From NCBI GenBank assembly GCA_963576735.1, contig OY755172.1, positions 124,001 to 188,000 of the forward strand: a stretch of 64,000 nt of DNA, in the 5' to 3' direction. Below are positions 1 through 10,847 of this stretch, piece by piece. Each line of letters starts with the position of its first letter. Within the stretch, counting starts at the first letter, position 1. Position numbers and translations under genes: made by a program. Below the pieces are notes generated by a model, which was given only the letters and a program-made list of their open reading frames with translations, had not been told where the DNA came from and made no database searches. The DNA comes from Bedellia somnulentella (lineage: Eukaryota; Arthropoda; Insecta; Lepidoptera; Bedelliidae).

Positions 1-277
1 TCATGACAGGCTACACCAATTTGTCTTTTCTAAAGTCATAGGTGTGGTTAATTTATCATGGTTATTAATGGCGAGGAAAACATTGTGAGGAAACCAACAT
101 AGCTAAGTTGTACTTTGTCATGTGAAAGTGTATTCGTACAAAATGGCAATAGGCCTGCCCCTCTCACGTGAATACACTGTCCAAGCAAAACGTGGGTACT
201 CTGAACACCAGGTGACAATGTCAGGTGATGTTCAGAACTATTATTACTCTGCCAACCGCTTCGGGGATATACGGCGT
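1..277 (+). mobile_element. SINE-A copy (head cut by window edge)
   Basis: Body of the tRNA-derived SINE-A family, from ACACCAATTTGTCTTTTC to the conserved CTCTGCCAACCGCTTCGGGGAT region near the 3' end. It is mirrored at 25785-26057 in the right arm, so it was present before the inverted duplication formed. The tRNA-like head seen in the full copies at 34548-34915 and 61369-61728 is not visible here. Confidence 0.8.
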
Positions 278-364
278 GATCGTTGAAGTTTATTATAAGT
301 TGGTACCACTTCGCCCACCAAATTTAGGCATCGCATGCGGTACTCAGAGAAGCGATATTCTATA

Positions 365-603
365 ACATAACATAAACGTTCACGCCGAATATCCCCGAAG
401 GGGTTGGCAGAGGTACTAATACTTCTGAAAATCACGTGACTTTGTCACCTGGTGTTCAGAGTACCCACGTTTTGCATGGACAGTGTACTCACGTGATAGG
501 GGGCAGGCCTATCGCCGTTTTGTACGAATACACTGTCACATGACTAAGTACAACTCAGCCATGTGGGTTTCCTCACGATGTTTTCCCTCACCGTTATACG
601 AGT
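365..603 (-). mobile_element. SINE-A copy, left arm only
   Basis: Second SINE-A copy, in opposite orientation to the one at 1-277. It starts at the TTATG-type tail (ataacataacataaacg) and runs to the GTTTTCCCTCACCGTTA region. The matching place in the right arm (about 25675-25740) lacks it and has short unrelated sequence instead, so it is an arm-specific insertion or replacement. The 5' tRNA-like head is missing. Confidence 0.75.
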
Positions 604-976
604 GATGTTTAATTCAAGTACTGTAGGCGTAGTAGAAGTTTCATCGAAATATTCCTGTACGTTCAGAATGACAGAGTTTCTTACATTAGTGATAAAATCA
701 ATAATCACTTAATGCTCATTAGACTTAGTACCTTTGCCACTTAAAAAGATAAACATTTCTTTTAACCATTTTATTCATATCATGATGCAAATATTACTTC
801 ATTGGCAGTTTTTCAGAAAACCAAAGCGCACTAAATAGGCAACGCGTTATGTTATATGCTCATTTGAAAAAAATATTGACACATAAGTGTATTCATTGCG
901 GTTTCTTTCACGACCTGACCTGAGTCGCCGCGGCCTTACTCAATTAACAAAACTTTGCTTAGAAACTTTGATCTTA

Positions 977-1116
977 ACGCCCAATTTCTGAATTGAGTAT
1001 CCCAGCTGAGAACAACTTAAGTATCGTTCTGTCGCATTGAAATCTTAACAACTGAATGAGACAAAACGATACTTAAGTCCGTCTCAGCTTGAATACTCAA
1101 TTCAGAAATCGGGCGT
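977..1116. mobile_element. Hairpin MITE, left arm only
   Basis: About 140 bp with imperfect inverted arms of roughly 58 bp (outer ends ACGCCC...GGGCGT), flanked by TTA on each side. The right arm has the uninterrupted site near 25170. A 3-bp TTA/TAA duplication with long hairpin arms fits PIF/Harbinger (Tourist-like) MITEs. The superfamily is inferred from those two traits only. Confidence 0.75.
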
Positions 1117-2164
1117 TAGTGTGTTAGCACCAGCATGTATTTTGACAATGAACTTAAGAGTGTAAATTTCATTAGAGCTTCTAGTTTAACTGTGAGCATA
1201 ATCTATGATAAACTTCAATGTTGTCTCGGCAATTTAATATCAAATAGTTACATTCAAATATTTACTTTCTTTGCTTATCCTTTGGTTTAAAGAGTATCAT
1301 TTGAACAAAATTGTCTCATCTCTATAAAATTTCTTGTACGGCAGTTTCGTGTCGCGTCCTTACAGTTATGGTCGGAGACATTGTCGTGACGCGAGACCGG
1401 CGTCCCACTTGAGTGCGGTTGCTATACCAACATCTGTGAGCGAGGAAAGGTACAGGACGGGACAGCATTATTTCACATGTCATTTTGGTTTCTGTGTCTA
1501 CAAAACGGTTTATCATATTAAATGTAACGCATTTGGAGTGTCTTATTAATAACAAAATAAACGTATTTTCGTCTGTTCGTCTATCTGTCTGAAAACGGCT
1601 GGACCAATTTAACGGGACTTTCAGTCTCATATAGTTCATGTAGTAAAGTTTCTGGTGATTCGTACAGATAGGAGTTTGCTGAGACTGAGACACAACGACT
1701 TGATAGTGTAAAATTATATCATATAACATCAAAAACAAAGTGTAATTATGCTATAAATAATGACAACGACCAAAGTCAAATTGATAAGATACTTATCACA
1801 AGATCCTTAAATGAACAAACAGTAAAAAAAAATCTGCCGTAGCTTTGTACTTTGTTTCTCGTTAAGTCTGAGAAGCTCGATTGACGGAAATTTAATTCTA
1901 TTGTAAGACTATCAGTTTCCTGGAATGCTAATGACATAAAAAAAAGCGTTGAAGTCAGTTCCTAGCCACGCTTTACAAATATTTTCGATACAGTTTTATG
2001 CATCATTCATGCAGTCATTCGTTGTATGTTATGAGTAATTCAGTCGTGATGTGTGAAACCAACCATTGTAGAAGGTACTTACTTTTAGTTTGATACCATG
2101 TCTTTGCCAAGACCAACCTTTTTTAAAAAAATAATTTGAATATCAACATTTGTCACTTTCTCTT

Positions 2165-2290
2165 CACAGCCTATATAAATTCATTTTTGTATGCCCCACA
2201 AAGTGGTGCGAGCTTACCCTGTATAATAGGGTGCTTTTGCCAAAGTCGACCACGCTGGCTAAGTGCGGGTTGGCACTTACATAATAGTAA
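2165..2290 (-). mobile_element. SINE-C fragment (old, shared by both arms)
   Basis: Matches the inner part of the SINE-C copies at 34035-34362 and 49070-49275, including the 'ccacgctggc..gcgggttggca' block. It is mirrored at about 24000-24110, so it predates the duplication. The tRNA-like head is not present. Confidence 0.6.
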
Positions 2291-2489
2291 CAATTGATCA
2301 GTGGTTTTGGTTTTGTAAAACCTAGTTCAGTCATGCGCTTGTTGTTTGGTTTAAGTCAGACAATTTTCATAATATTAATAATTATGTGCATATTCAACCT
2401 CGGGTGATTATAGCTAAAGTTGCATGAAGTCTTTCGTAACGATCCTAATGTCCAAATAATGTGCTTCTAAAGTCATTGTGTTTGGCGCA

Positions 2490-2720
2490 AGGACCTCCAA
2501 CCGGTAGTGTGACTCAGCTTCAGCAGTGACGGTGTATCGCTCGTGACGTCACCGCACCGCTATGCCCCGCCCCGCTGCGCAGGCGCACCGACCGACGCGA
2601 CGCGACGCAGCTTACACAACTCTAGCTTTGAATACCAAACAATGCTTTACGTTTTGCAATGGAGGTACAGGTCCGAGGTTGTTCTGCTTAATGTGTGCCC
2701 GGATGGAGGATGGACGCGTG
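2490..2720. promoter_or_regulatory. GC-rich promoter-like island (left arm)
   Basis: A GC-rich block in AT-rich surroundings, with a perfect cAMP-response element TGACGTCA at 2544-2551 followed by CCCCGCCCCG and many CpG. It is conserved in the right arm around 23590-23800, with TGACGTCA at 23735-23742. It may be a promoter or 5' untranslated exon, perhaps of the LamG/EGF gene in the loop. No transcript evidence is available and the ORF across it is not convincing. Confidence 0.4.
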
Positions 2721-3057
2721 ATGAAAGATCTGATTTAAGCCAGTTTAAAAAAGCATCTGCAACACACATATAAAGTAGATTATGATGCAAGTCAGCAAAG
2801 TTAATCGTCACGTGAGGTGGCTACTATCCCTAAACCGAAGGCGAGTGCTCTAAGGCATTAAGTGCAGTAGTGACTAATTTGAGTCACAGGTTATTTATTC
2901 AACACATTAATCACAACTAGAAATGTTATTACTTGTTATTATCGTAAAAGCTAATAGTCTTAGAACATTAGTTACCGAAGGAAAAGAAAATTACGGCTAT
3001 AAGTTTTTAGGAGACTGAAGATTACGTTAAAAGTTAAATACGATAGATTTTGCAAAT

Positions 3058-3200
3058 CATAGAATGAAAGAGCATGTATGAAAATATTGATGGATGTGCA
3101 CGAAGCTAGAGAGGTTTGCAGGATCGTATAATGTGGCGATCGATAGTCTCTGCCTACCCCGATGCGAACTAACGTCGTGAGAATATGTTGGTATGTGACT
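3058..3200 (+). mobile_element. LINE-X 3' end, degenerate
   Basis: Corresponds to the last codons and tail of LINE-X: 'gctagagaggtttgcag ... gatagtctctgcctacccc ... cgtgagaatatg'. It is mirrored at about 23095-23240 in the right arm, so it was inserted before the duplication. Confidence 0.75.
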
Positions 3201-3809
3201 TATTAGATTACTACTTATCAAAAATGGTAAATATGCAAGAAAATGTTAGTGTATTGTAGTTAGTGTATAGTGTTATTTTAACTGCATTAAAAACACACAA
3301 TAAACAACGTGGCATTCGTTTCTGACACGGTTAAATGCTAAGTTTATATTTGAAGCTGTCACGTGACCGCATACGAAGTACTCTGCTCCGATTGTTGTAC
3401 AGAGATTATCGTTTATCTTCACGACCTGGCATGCTGACAGTGGATCCATTCGTTGGCAGAGTATGAATTGTTGCTTTCAATTAAATCATCATTTAGCGCA
3501 GTTCTCGTTTTAAGATAACTGTTTCTTTCTACATATCAGTTGCGCTTCGTAATTCGGTTCAGTTTTCACGGTCGTTGTGCTGGCAAGGTGAACGTGGATC
3601 GTGAGATGGTGGTGTGGGGAGATGAGAGGATCAGAGGAGTTGTCTAGTAGTAAGGAGGAAACAATACTAAATTTTTCGTTCTACTTAGCATATCACAAAC
3701 GAGATAAATCTCTTTATTTTCATAAATATAAATTTTTGTAAGTTCGGGTTCAATTGGTATTGGAATTGCATATTGAAAATAGTTCGGCTGATATATATTT
3801 AGCAATTAA

Positions 3810-4537
3810 CATATATATATACTCACGCCATTAGTTCCCATTGGGGTAGGCAGAGACTATTGATCGCCACTTCGCACGATCCTGACAAACCTCTCTAGCT
3901 TCGTTTACATCCATCAATCTTTTCATACATGCTCTTTTATTCTTCATACTTCGGACGCCAGCCTTTTTGAGCACACTCTCAATTTGGTCCAAGTGTGTTC
4001 TCCGTGGTCGTCCTCTACTAACATTACCATCCACACTAGCTCTATAGATCCCTTTTACCAATTTTCTATCATCCATCCTCTCTATGTGCCCAAACCATCT
4101 CAACATTCCTTTTTCTATCTTTCTTACAATATCATCTTTCACACCACACTTTTCACGAATAACACTATTTCTCACTCGGTCACATAATCTAACATTACAA
4201 ATTTTTCTGAGGGACCTCATCTCTACTGCATTCACTCTGCTCTCATGCTTCTTCTGCCACACCCAACATTCGCTTCCATACATAAGCGTAGGAACAAGAA
4301 CAGCATCATGCACAGCCATTCGGGCCTTTTCAGACACCGATTGACAGGTCATTAGGCTATTCATTGCTCCATTTACCGCATTACCCTTTTTCACTCTTCT
4401 TTCAATATCTTCATCACATTTTCCATCCCTTGTAAACAAACTTCCCAGATATACAAACTCCTTCACCTGTTCCACATCCTTACCATCAATCGCAATCACG
4501 CATTTTGTCACATCTTCCTGTCTCTCAAAAACCATCG
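3810..4537 (-). mobile_element. 5'-truncated LINE-X with 12-bp TSD, left arm only
   Basis: A 728 bp insertion flanked by the direct repeat TTTAGCAATTAA at 3798-3809 and 4538-4549. The right arm keeps the single uninterrupted copy of that site at 22483-22494. The minus strand reads from the cut 5' end at about 4537 to a TATA-rich tail after GGCGTGAGTATA. This is a textbook target-primed reverse-transcription insertion that happened in one arm only. Confidence 0.95.
3831..4535 (-). CDS. LINE-X reverse transcriptase, C-terminal fragment
   Basis: This 234-residue open frame fills the 5'-truncated LINE-X insertion. It starts mid-protein and reads MVFER near the start, then KEFVYLGSLFTRDGKC, then MYGSECWVWQKKHESR, then LRWFGHIERMDD, and ends in SAYPNGN. 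These are thumb and C-terminal segments seen in many insect non-LTR retrotransposon polyproteins. The palm motif with the catalytic FADD/YADD lies upstream and is missing here. A related decayed copy at 35400-35660 still shows YADD. The frame is uninterrupted, suggesting a young insertion, but the fragment has no catalytic core and no promoter, so it should not be functional. Clade assignment (RTE-like or other) is not certain. Confidence 0.85.
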   Translation of the reverse strand: MVFERQEDVTKCVIAIDGKDVEQVKEFVYLGSLFTRDGKCDEDIERRVKKGNAVNGAMNSLMTCQSVSEKARMAVHDAVLVPTLMYGSECWVWQKKHESRVNAVEMRSLRKICNVRLCDRVRNSVIREKCGVKDDIVRKIEKGMLRWFGHIERMDDRKLVKGIYRASVDGNVSRGRPRRTHLDQIESVLKKAGVRSMKNKRACMKRLMDVNEAREVCQDRAKWRSIVSAYPNGN

Positions 4538-5184
4538 TTTAGCAATTAAATATTTGCGTTTATGCTCATTTATTTTTAAATACTTACTTACTTTTACTTT
4601 CCATAGAATTCTAATACCACGATGTTATTGTGATTAATTATGCGCATTTGTTAATTAATTCTTGTTACTACTGATGCATTGTTAAAATGTTGTAGTACCG
4701 ATTTTGTATTAGTCGAAGTGCAAATAACTAAAATCGTATGTATATGGCGGGTAATTGCGGAAATTACTTATATTTGATAAAACAGCCTTGTTGGTACAAC
4801 ACTGCACCGGGGTGTCGGCCATGAAACCAGCAAATCATTGCCACTACAGTAAAACACACTTTATCGGAAATAATTTGTTTACAACATGCATCTTTTTATT
4901 GCTACGTAGTATTGTAGGCTGCCAGGCGACTAAACGGTTTGGATCTGTCAAAGTATAAGCGATACTTTTACAAACCCCCACACTGACGGTCATTTATCTG
5001 ATACCAATTTTGCTCTCATTGACTATTTTTTCACTTAAATTATTTTTACTGGACGTTTGTACACATGTTTTAACACATGTTTGTACACAGGTTTTAGTCC
5101 AGAATTATGTATAGATAATAGTCGTAGGTATGTATCTGCATATAAAAGAAATAGGCAGAATTATTACCACATATTATAACATTG

Positions 5185-5430
5185 CTGTGTAGTGTCGGCT
5201 TAGAATAGCACTACCCCATTTCTTCCGGTGGGTGTACGTAAAAGGCGACTAACGGTATGGGGCTTTTAAGAGATTTTTGGGCGATGCGGTTGGAGACCCA
5301 TCACCAACAACCTTTATCTCACCATCTTTTCCCCACGCAACTTTCCAAACGTGGCTGAGGAGTTTCTAATTCCTTAGCTCTGGCTACCCCATCTAGGGAT
5401 TTATAGCCGTGAGTATATGTATGTATGTAT
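5185..5430 (+). mobile_element. SINE-B copy (left arm)
   Basis: Full-length: head CTGTGTAGTGTCGGCTTAG, middle 'gatttttgggcgatgcggttggagacc', tail GCCGTGAGTATATGTATGTATG. The counterpart in the right arm is at 21633-21863, so it predates the inverted duplication. The right copy has lost about 23 bp of the TATG tail and flank. Confidence 0.9.
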
Positions 5431-5989
5431 ATTATAATACTTCGCCAGCCAAGTTATTACTTTGCTCTGTTTTCTTTCAAAAGTTGACCCGGTCTGGCTC
5501 ATTGTGTATTTATAATAATTACATTTTATAACTAGTTGTCTCGCTAGAATTGCCCATTGTGATCCAAGTATTCTGTATTGTGCTTTTCTCAAACCGGAGA
5601 TCCGCTCCTTGCACATGTAATGAAATTATATGCCTTTTTTGCATTCTACCGCAAAGGAATATAGGAGTTTCGTTTTAATTGTAGGCGAGATTACAAAAAG
5701 AACTATTAAAATATCACAGTTTTTACACAACTTTTATATGGATAGTTTACTGACTGATTACGAGAATACAATACGTAATTTTTAAACATTTACTAAGTAG
5801 TAATTAGCTTCACTCGGTGCAGCATTACTGCTAAGTTATGAATGACGCACAGATTGTTGGATTAGTATAACAAAACATGTATAAACCTTTTCTATCGATA
5901 AATTCTCATTATAGCATGATCATTAAGAGTGCTTTCCATTCCGACGCAGTGACTCATAAAAAATGTGGTAGTTCATTGAGTGTCACGGT

Positions 5990-6150
5990 CGAGAGCCAGA
6001 TAGTATGTGACGGTGGGCCCCGCCCCGTGACACCTGGCACCAACGGTGTGACGTCACGGTACTGCACCTGGAACACTGGTCCTGGCTGGTGGAATGGCGC
6101 ACCTGTGCCTCTGTCTTTCTCGTTGTCTGATTGGGCGTGGCGAGTTGTAT
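5990..6150. promoter_or_regulatory. Second GC-rich island (left arm)
   Basis: Contains GGGCCCCGCCCCGTGAC, a TGACGTCA element at 6049-6056 and an inverted CCAAT box (ATTGG at 6130-6134). The right arm keeps it at about 20925-21080, with TGACGTCA at 21005-21012. An 84-codon open frame spans it in both arms with little difference, but I see no family resemblance or splice logic. Regulatory function is inferred from motif content only. Confidence 0.35.
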
Positions 6151-7189
6151 ACTACTTTTCAAATGTTAAGTTATTTGTGTCCAAATATTTATTGGATCGA
6201 TGAAATGAACTTAATATTCTATTTTTTCTAATTATGGTGTTGAGAAGCGTAAATGGTGATTAATTTTATTGCTAAGTGTCCAGTTACCAACTTACGTTCC
6301 TTTTAATACTCGTATATAAATCATTCGCGAAAATGAAAATATAAATTACTTTAGCCAACGCCAGCTTGTCACACCGCAAGTAGTTTGCACCAAGAAGAAA
6401 CGCGGCAGCAAAGTTCTTATCTCTTTCTTTTAATAAATAACCACTATTTTGTTTACTGCAATACAATGCAACAATGTACATTCCGAACTTGATACTATTT
6501 AAAATAAACACACATTTAACTACATATTACTTTTGTAAAACAAAGCGTTTCAGCCCAGTCTCTTTGGAAAAAAATGATATGTTAAATGTTAATATCATGT
6601 GATTTAAAAATAATGCGTAGATTAATCCCGATTATTATGTACTAAAATGATTAATTATTTTTTTATAGGATATATCTTATGCGGAGTTTAACTATTTAAC
6701 TAAAATCACGTAAGTCAATGTCAATAAACCTACCATATATCTAGTGTTCCACCACCTCGCCGGTATGGTGATGGCAATGTTAAGGTTATCACCCGTTCCC
6801 GCCACGGCTCCTCGTAATGTGCGCTCCACGGTTCACCTCCACTCACGTCTTCAATGCCACTCCATTGTTACTGACACCACTTATGGTATGCACTGGCCAT
6901 TGAAATATCACATTTAGAACGACTATTTCACATTTAGCTGCCTAGTTGGTTATTGTATATATCATGCCATCAGTTCTCAATGGGATGCAGATACTATCGA
7001 TCACTCCTTTGTACGACCCGGGCTATCCTCTTCACTGTTCATGTGCTGCATATGTTTATAGCACTTATTATCCTGAGCCCACCTAGGTTCTATTACTGAC
7101 TAAGGTTATTTTGTTGACATTTATAATTATATTTTCATTTAATACATTGTCTCCAAAATAACATAATCCCGAAGATACGATTAAGTACT

Positions 7190-7255
7190 GAAAACGTGTT
7201 GGTTGTTGCTACCCCTTTTTGGGTTCTATGGCCGTGAGAATATGTTTGTATGTAT
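7190..7255 (+). mobile_element. SINE-B tail fragment
   Basis: The 3' end only (gctaccccttt..ggccgtgagaatatg(TATG)n). It is mirrored at about 19790-19850 in the right arm. Confidence 0.6.
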
Positions 7256-7799
7256 AAATATCATAGAAATAGTATCATTTACGTTGTTTTTATTTTGAAT
7301 ATCTCTTGTATCTGTTAGCCACGCATAAGAAATAATATCGGATATGAGTAAAGTATGAAATATGCAATGTTTGTCGCACACACTACCAGTGTACGTAGCA
7401 TGCATAGCAATCGGTCCACTCTCAAAGTCATGAGTCAACCGGTACCGATTGTATCGGTATAGTAATCAAAATCACTACGGCAAACCATACTGCATAGTGT
7501 GGTGTGCAGACATTTCCATACAACACTTCCTTTACACTACTTTTATGTCATTAAATTGTTGAAGTTAGAGTTAGATAAAAAATGCATCTCTGTTTCTTTC
7601 AACGAGGAGATTGCAATCCATCGATAACTTATAAAGAGGATAAGTAAACCACAATAATATATTTGAGTAACATCTGCGGAAGTAACCGAAAATTTAATTA
7701 ATCTTCAAACGATTTTTCTCCACTGTGATTAAAATTTTAAATCAGCAAATATTAATCTTTATAAAAATTGCACAAACCCACGTCTTACCACGGGTGTTG

Positions 7800-7970
7800 A
7801 ATTAGGGTTTGGGGCGACTTAACAGATTTTATTCACCACCAAACATATTCTCTTAAACAATCTTTTCCCCACTAAACTTGTAAAAGTTGCTGAGGAATTT
7901 CCAATTCTTAAGCTCTGATTGACACAACCCTTTTTGGGATTTTTAGCTATGAGTATATCTATGTATACAG
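7800..7970 (+). mobile_element. SINE-B copy, 5' truncated and diverged
   Basis: Retains 'cttttccccactaaacttg..gctgaggaatttccaattc..' and the tail 'ttagctatgagtatatctatgtatac'. The counterpart at about 19105-19215 is also degenerate. It is older than the duplication. Confidence 0.65.
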
Positions 7971-8285
7971 GATCATCTCCCATAGTCACATGATATGATA
8001 GAAAACCAGTATGTTCTGCACTGTGTTGTGATAAAAAAGAAATCATATATAAATGACTTGTTTCTCGAAGTACTACAATATGAATGACATGTTTTCATTT
8101 TAAATATTAATAATATTATTGATTGCACGACTGGATTACGACATGCACTACTGTGGTACGAGAACATAATGTACTTTTCAAATAAATTAACTCATGAATG
8201 GTTTCCATCGTTGTAATGGTCGCTTTGTAATCTTCCTGCTCAATGTTCCTTTGCATATAAGATTTAGATCCTATATAAGATTTTT

Positions 8286-8530
8286 ACATACATACATATA
8301 CTCACGGCTGTAAATCCCTAGAAGGGGTAGCCAGAGCCAAGGAATTAGAAATTCCTCAGCCACTTTTGGGAATGTGAGTGGGGAAAAGATGATGAAAATA
8401 AGTTTGTTGGTAATGGGTCTCCAACCGCATCGCCCAAAAATCCCTTAAAAGCCCCAATACCGTTAGTCGCCTCTTACGTACACCCACCGGCAGAAATGGG
8501 GTAGTGCTATTCTAAGCCGACACCACACTG
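8286..8530 (-). mobile_element. SINE-B copy at inner edge of left arm
   Basis: Full-length SINE-B in minus orientation. Its TATG tail touches the exact end of the inverted-repeat homology (AAGATTTTT, ending 8285). I find no target-site duplication: the sequence after its head (ctaattgtgttgg) does not repeat the left flank. It therefore looks like a rearrangement junction rather than a simple insertion. Confidence 0.85.
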
Positions 8531-9385
8531 CTAATTGTGTTGGATATAATAATGTAATTATTATAATTAAGTGGTATTGACGGGTGTGATGAAAGTTTCC
8601 ACTTTCGATATCATTATCAGCCGTAGCCATTATTCCAGCAATCTAGTTCTCATAATACGAAAGACAATAGATATTCCGTCCGAGAAAGTTATGATGGCGG
8701 ATTGTTATTAAAATATCCCCGTTAGGTCCGGCACTGTGTCTAACATCAAATCGAATAATCGCTAGATTTCGTATCGAATCGATTTGTGCACTAATGTTAC
8801 AACCTGTCGCGTGCGGCTTGGAACTAATAAATATCGCAAGTAGTTTTTAGACTATTATATTCGTTTTAGCGGATATTTTATGTTTCGTTGTCGGTCGTTT
8901 CCAATTTTAGCCTATTTAACTAAAAAGTAAAAAATAATTCCCAATATAAGGTGAAATTCATGAAAAAGCGTGGGTTGCTCGAAAGACGAAAAATAAGGCA
9001 CAGAGGGCAGGTATTGTAAAACAATACCATAAAATGACTATTCCAACATAATTTTCTGCTTGAAACGTAGTTGTTTAGGAATGTTTTAATATATAGTTTT
9101 TTTGCAATTGATATGCTATACTTACAGTGTTCGGCTATTGTCTGGGGTGTATATGCTATACTTACTTACCCAAACGTGCGTTTTTAATCCAAAAATATGC
9201 AGGTAATAAACAATTCATGAGGGCCAATTTGGACCTAATTCCGGTGGATCAAATCACACTGAAAACGATTATATGATGCGTATAAATAGTTATTATAATT
9301 TAATCCTAATCCTTAAATTAATATAATCCTTCAATATTTTAATTATTTATTTATTTGGTTTGCCAGAAGCATGCATATTAATTCA
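8531..9385. other. Intergenic stretch without recognisable gene
   Basis: AT-rich sequence in the loop, upstream of the LamG/EGF gene. No exon, known repeat body or clear promoter could be recognised. It may hold 5' untranslated sequence of that gene. Confidence 0.4.
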
Positions 9386-9389
9386 TACA

Positions 9390-9560
9390 TACATATACTC
9401 ATGCCATTATTTTCTTTGGGGTAAGCAAAGACTATTGATCGCCACTACGATCCTGGCGAACGTCTCGAGCTTCGTTTACACCTATCAAAGTTTTCATGCA
9501 TGCACTTTTTACTCCTTATATTTTGGATGCCTGACTTTTGAGCACACTCTCTAATTGGTA
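9390..9560 (-). mobile_element. LINE-X 3' end
   Basis: Reads catacatatactcatgcc..ggggtaagcaaagactattgatcgcc..cgtctcgagcttcgtttac, the reverse complement of the LINE-X tail and last codons. It ends only about 40 bp before the first exon of the LamG/EGF gene. Confidence 0.8.
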
Positions 9561-10005
9561 TCTACTAATTCATATTAATTGAATGTAATATTTCTATGTT
9601 TCCAGCATCATGTCTGGTGTTGCTGCTGGCGGCGCTGAGCAGCGCGCGCGGCGCGGAGCCGGCGGGCCCGTCGGACCGGCCCGAGGCGTACTTCAACGGC
9701 AGCAGCTACATCCGCCTCGCCGCGCCGCTCTCGCTCAAACACCTCGTCGGCATCAGCTATCGGAGTTGTGTCGGTGCGTTGCCATACCTCACTGTTACAC
9801 CTTACTGCTTAGCAACTCTGATAATACAGTCAAACTTGGTTTAAATATAGACAAAACTTAGTCTGTCAGTTAGCCGGATAGTAAATAAATCACATTCTTT
9901 CTTATAAGTTCGGGCTATGGTGTTTTAGACCATGTCAGAATACACACTTTACATAGCCTATTAACTAATAAATAAAGGAAAAACAAGGGAGAGAAAAATT
10001 GAGAC

Positions 10006-10085
10006 ACCGGCGGCGGGTATCGAACCCGCGATCTCGGGTATACGCCCCCATCGCTCTACTAATTGAGCTACAGTGTCAATGCGAA
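10006..10085 (-). repeat. tRNA-like SINE head in intron 1
   Basis: The minus strand shows a 7-bp acceptor-like pairing (GACACTG with CGGTGTC), a D-arm GCTC..GAGC, and a T-arm GCGGGTTCGATACCCGC that contains a B box. Three extra bases separate the T stem from the acceptor strand and the anticodon stem is imperfect. It is therefore a tRNA-derived retroposon head, not a working tRNA gene. A second, more decayed copy of the same head lies at about 10290-10325. Confidence 0.65.
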
Positions 10086-10847
10086 AGTCTTCTATCCTTT
10101 GTTTCTTTTTTTACACTTTTAAGTAGTGTTTGGGTTCCCTACCTACGATTTTCTTACAAGTTCGGTAGGACACTTGTCTACCTTTTCAGATAGAATGTAA
10201 ATGTTGAGAACGCCTAGCTATCACATAATTTGAATGTTTTTGTTCATGCATCCCTCGAGTGGGGATTATTACAAAAAAATTTTTTTTCTACACCGGCGGG
10301 GATCGAATTTGCGATCTCCTTATCCTTTATCTATCTTATCCGTATCCTTTATTTAATAGTATTAATCTCCACATGAGTTTTTCATGAACAAAAACATTCA
10401 AATTATGAATAGTCTTTGAACACGCTAAAGATTAGACTTACTTTTTGTTATAAATCTAAAGTGAGTTTTTTAAGATGTGATAGAAAGAGAATGTTAGCAA
10501 GTAAACGTGTGATGTGAAACTAACTTAGCATATCACACCAACACGGGGCTAATATATGTGTATTTTTATCACACTTCAACTTACATATAATGAAGTGAAG
10601 ATAAATCGGAGCTAAACTATAATCTCATGTAATGTCTCCCCATAAGGCGGCGAGCTATTCTCGCAGCGCTTCGAGGGCCACACGCTGCACGTGGTGGCGC
10701 TGCTGGAGCGCGTGGTGGTGTCGTGGGCGCGGCCGGGCGCGGCGCCGCGCGAGCTGGCCGTGCCGCGCCGCACGCTGGACAACCGCTGGCACTGGCTGGC
10801 GCTGCGCTACCAGCTCGCGCCGCCGCAACTCGCGCTGCAGATCGATG

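Larger units (their letters stand above)
1..8285 (+). repeat. Left arm of giant inverted duplication
   Basis: Read as its reverse complement, this stretch reappears at 18756-26057. Position 1 pairs with 26057 and 8285 pairs with 18756. I checked many anchor stretches along the length and they agree in order, with scattered substitutions. The left arm is about 1 kb longer, mainly because of insertions it alone carries: an extra SINE-A around 365-603, a hairpin MITE at 977-1116 and a LINE-X fragment at 3810-4537. It contains no convincing gene. It holds old SINE and LINE pieces shared with the other arm and two GC-rich promoter-like islands. The left end runs off the window, so the true length is unknown. 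Confidence 0.93.

Noticed and set aside
1322..1738. 138-codon minus-strand frame overlapping a 71-codon plus-strand frame, repeated at 24731-24964
   Set aside because: Overlapping frames on both strands in transposon-rich DNA, with no family features.
4755..4958. 67-codon open frame kept in both arms (also 22074-22277)
   Set aside because: It starts with TTG rather than ATG, has no recognisable similarity, and conservation between arms follows from the duplication itself.
5877..6203. Open frame across the GC-rich island, also at 20858-21112
   Set aside because: Conserved only as much as the surrounding arm, with no domain or signal. The regulatory motifs explain the GC content better.
10006..10085. 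Possible tRNA gene on the minus strand
   Set aside because: The acceptor and T arms pair, but there are three extra bases before the acceptor strand and the anticodon arm is flawed. It is better explained as a SINE head.
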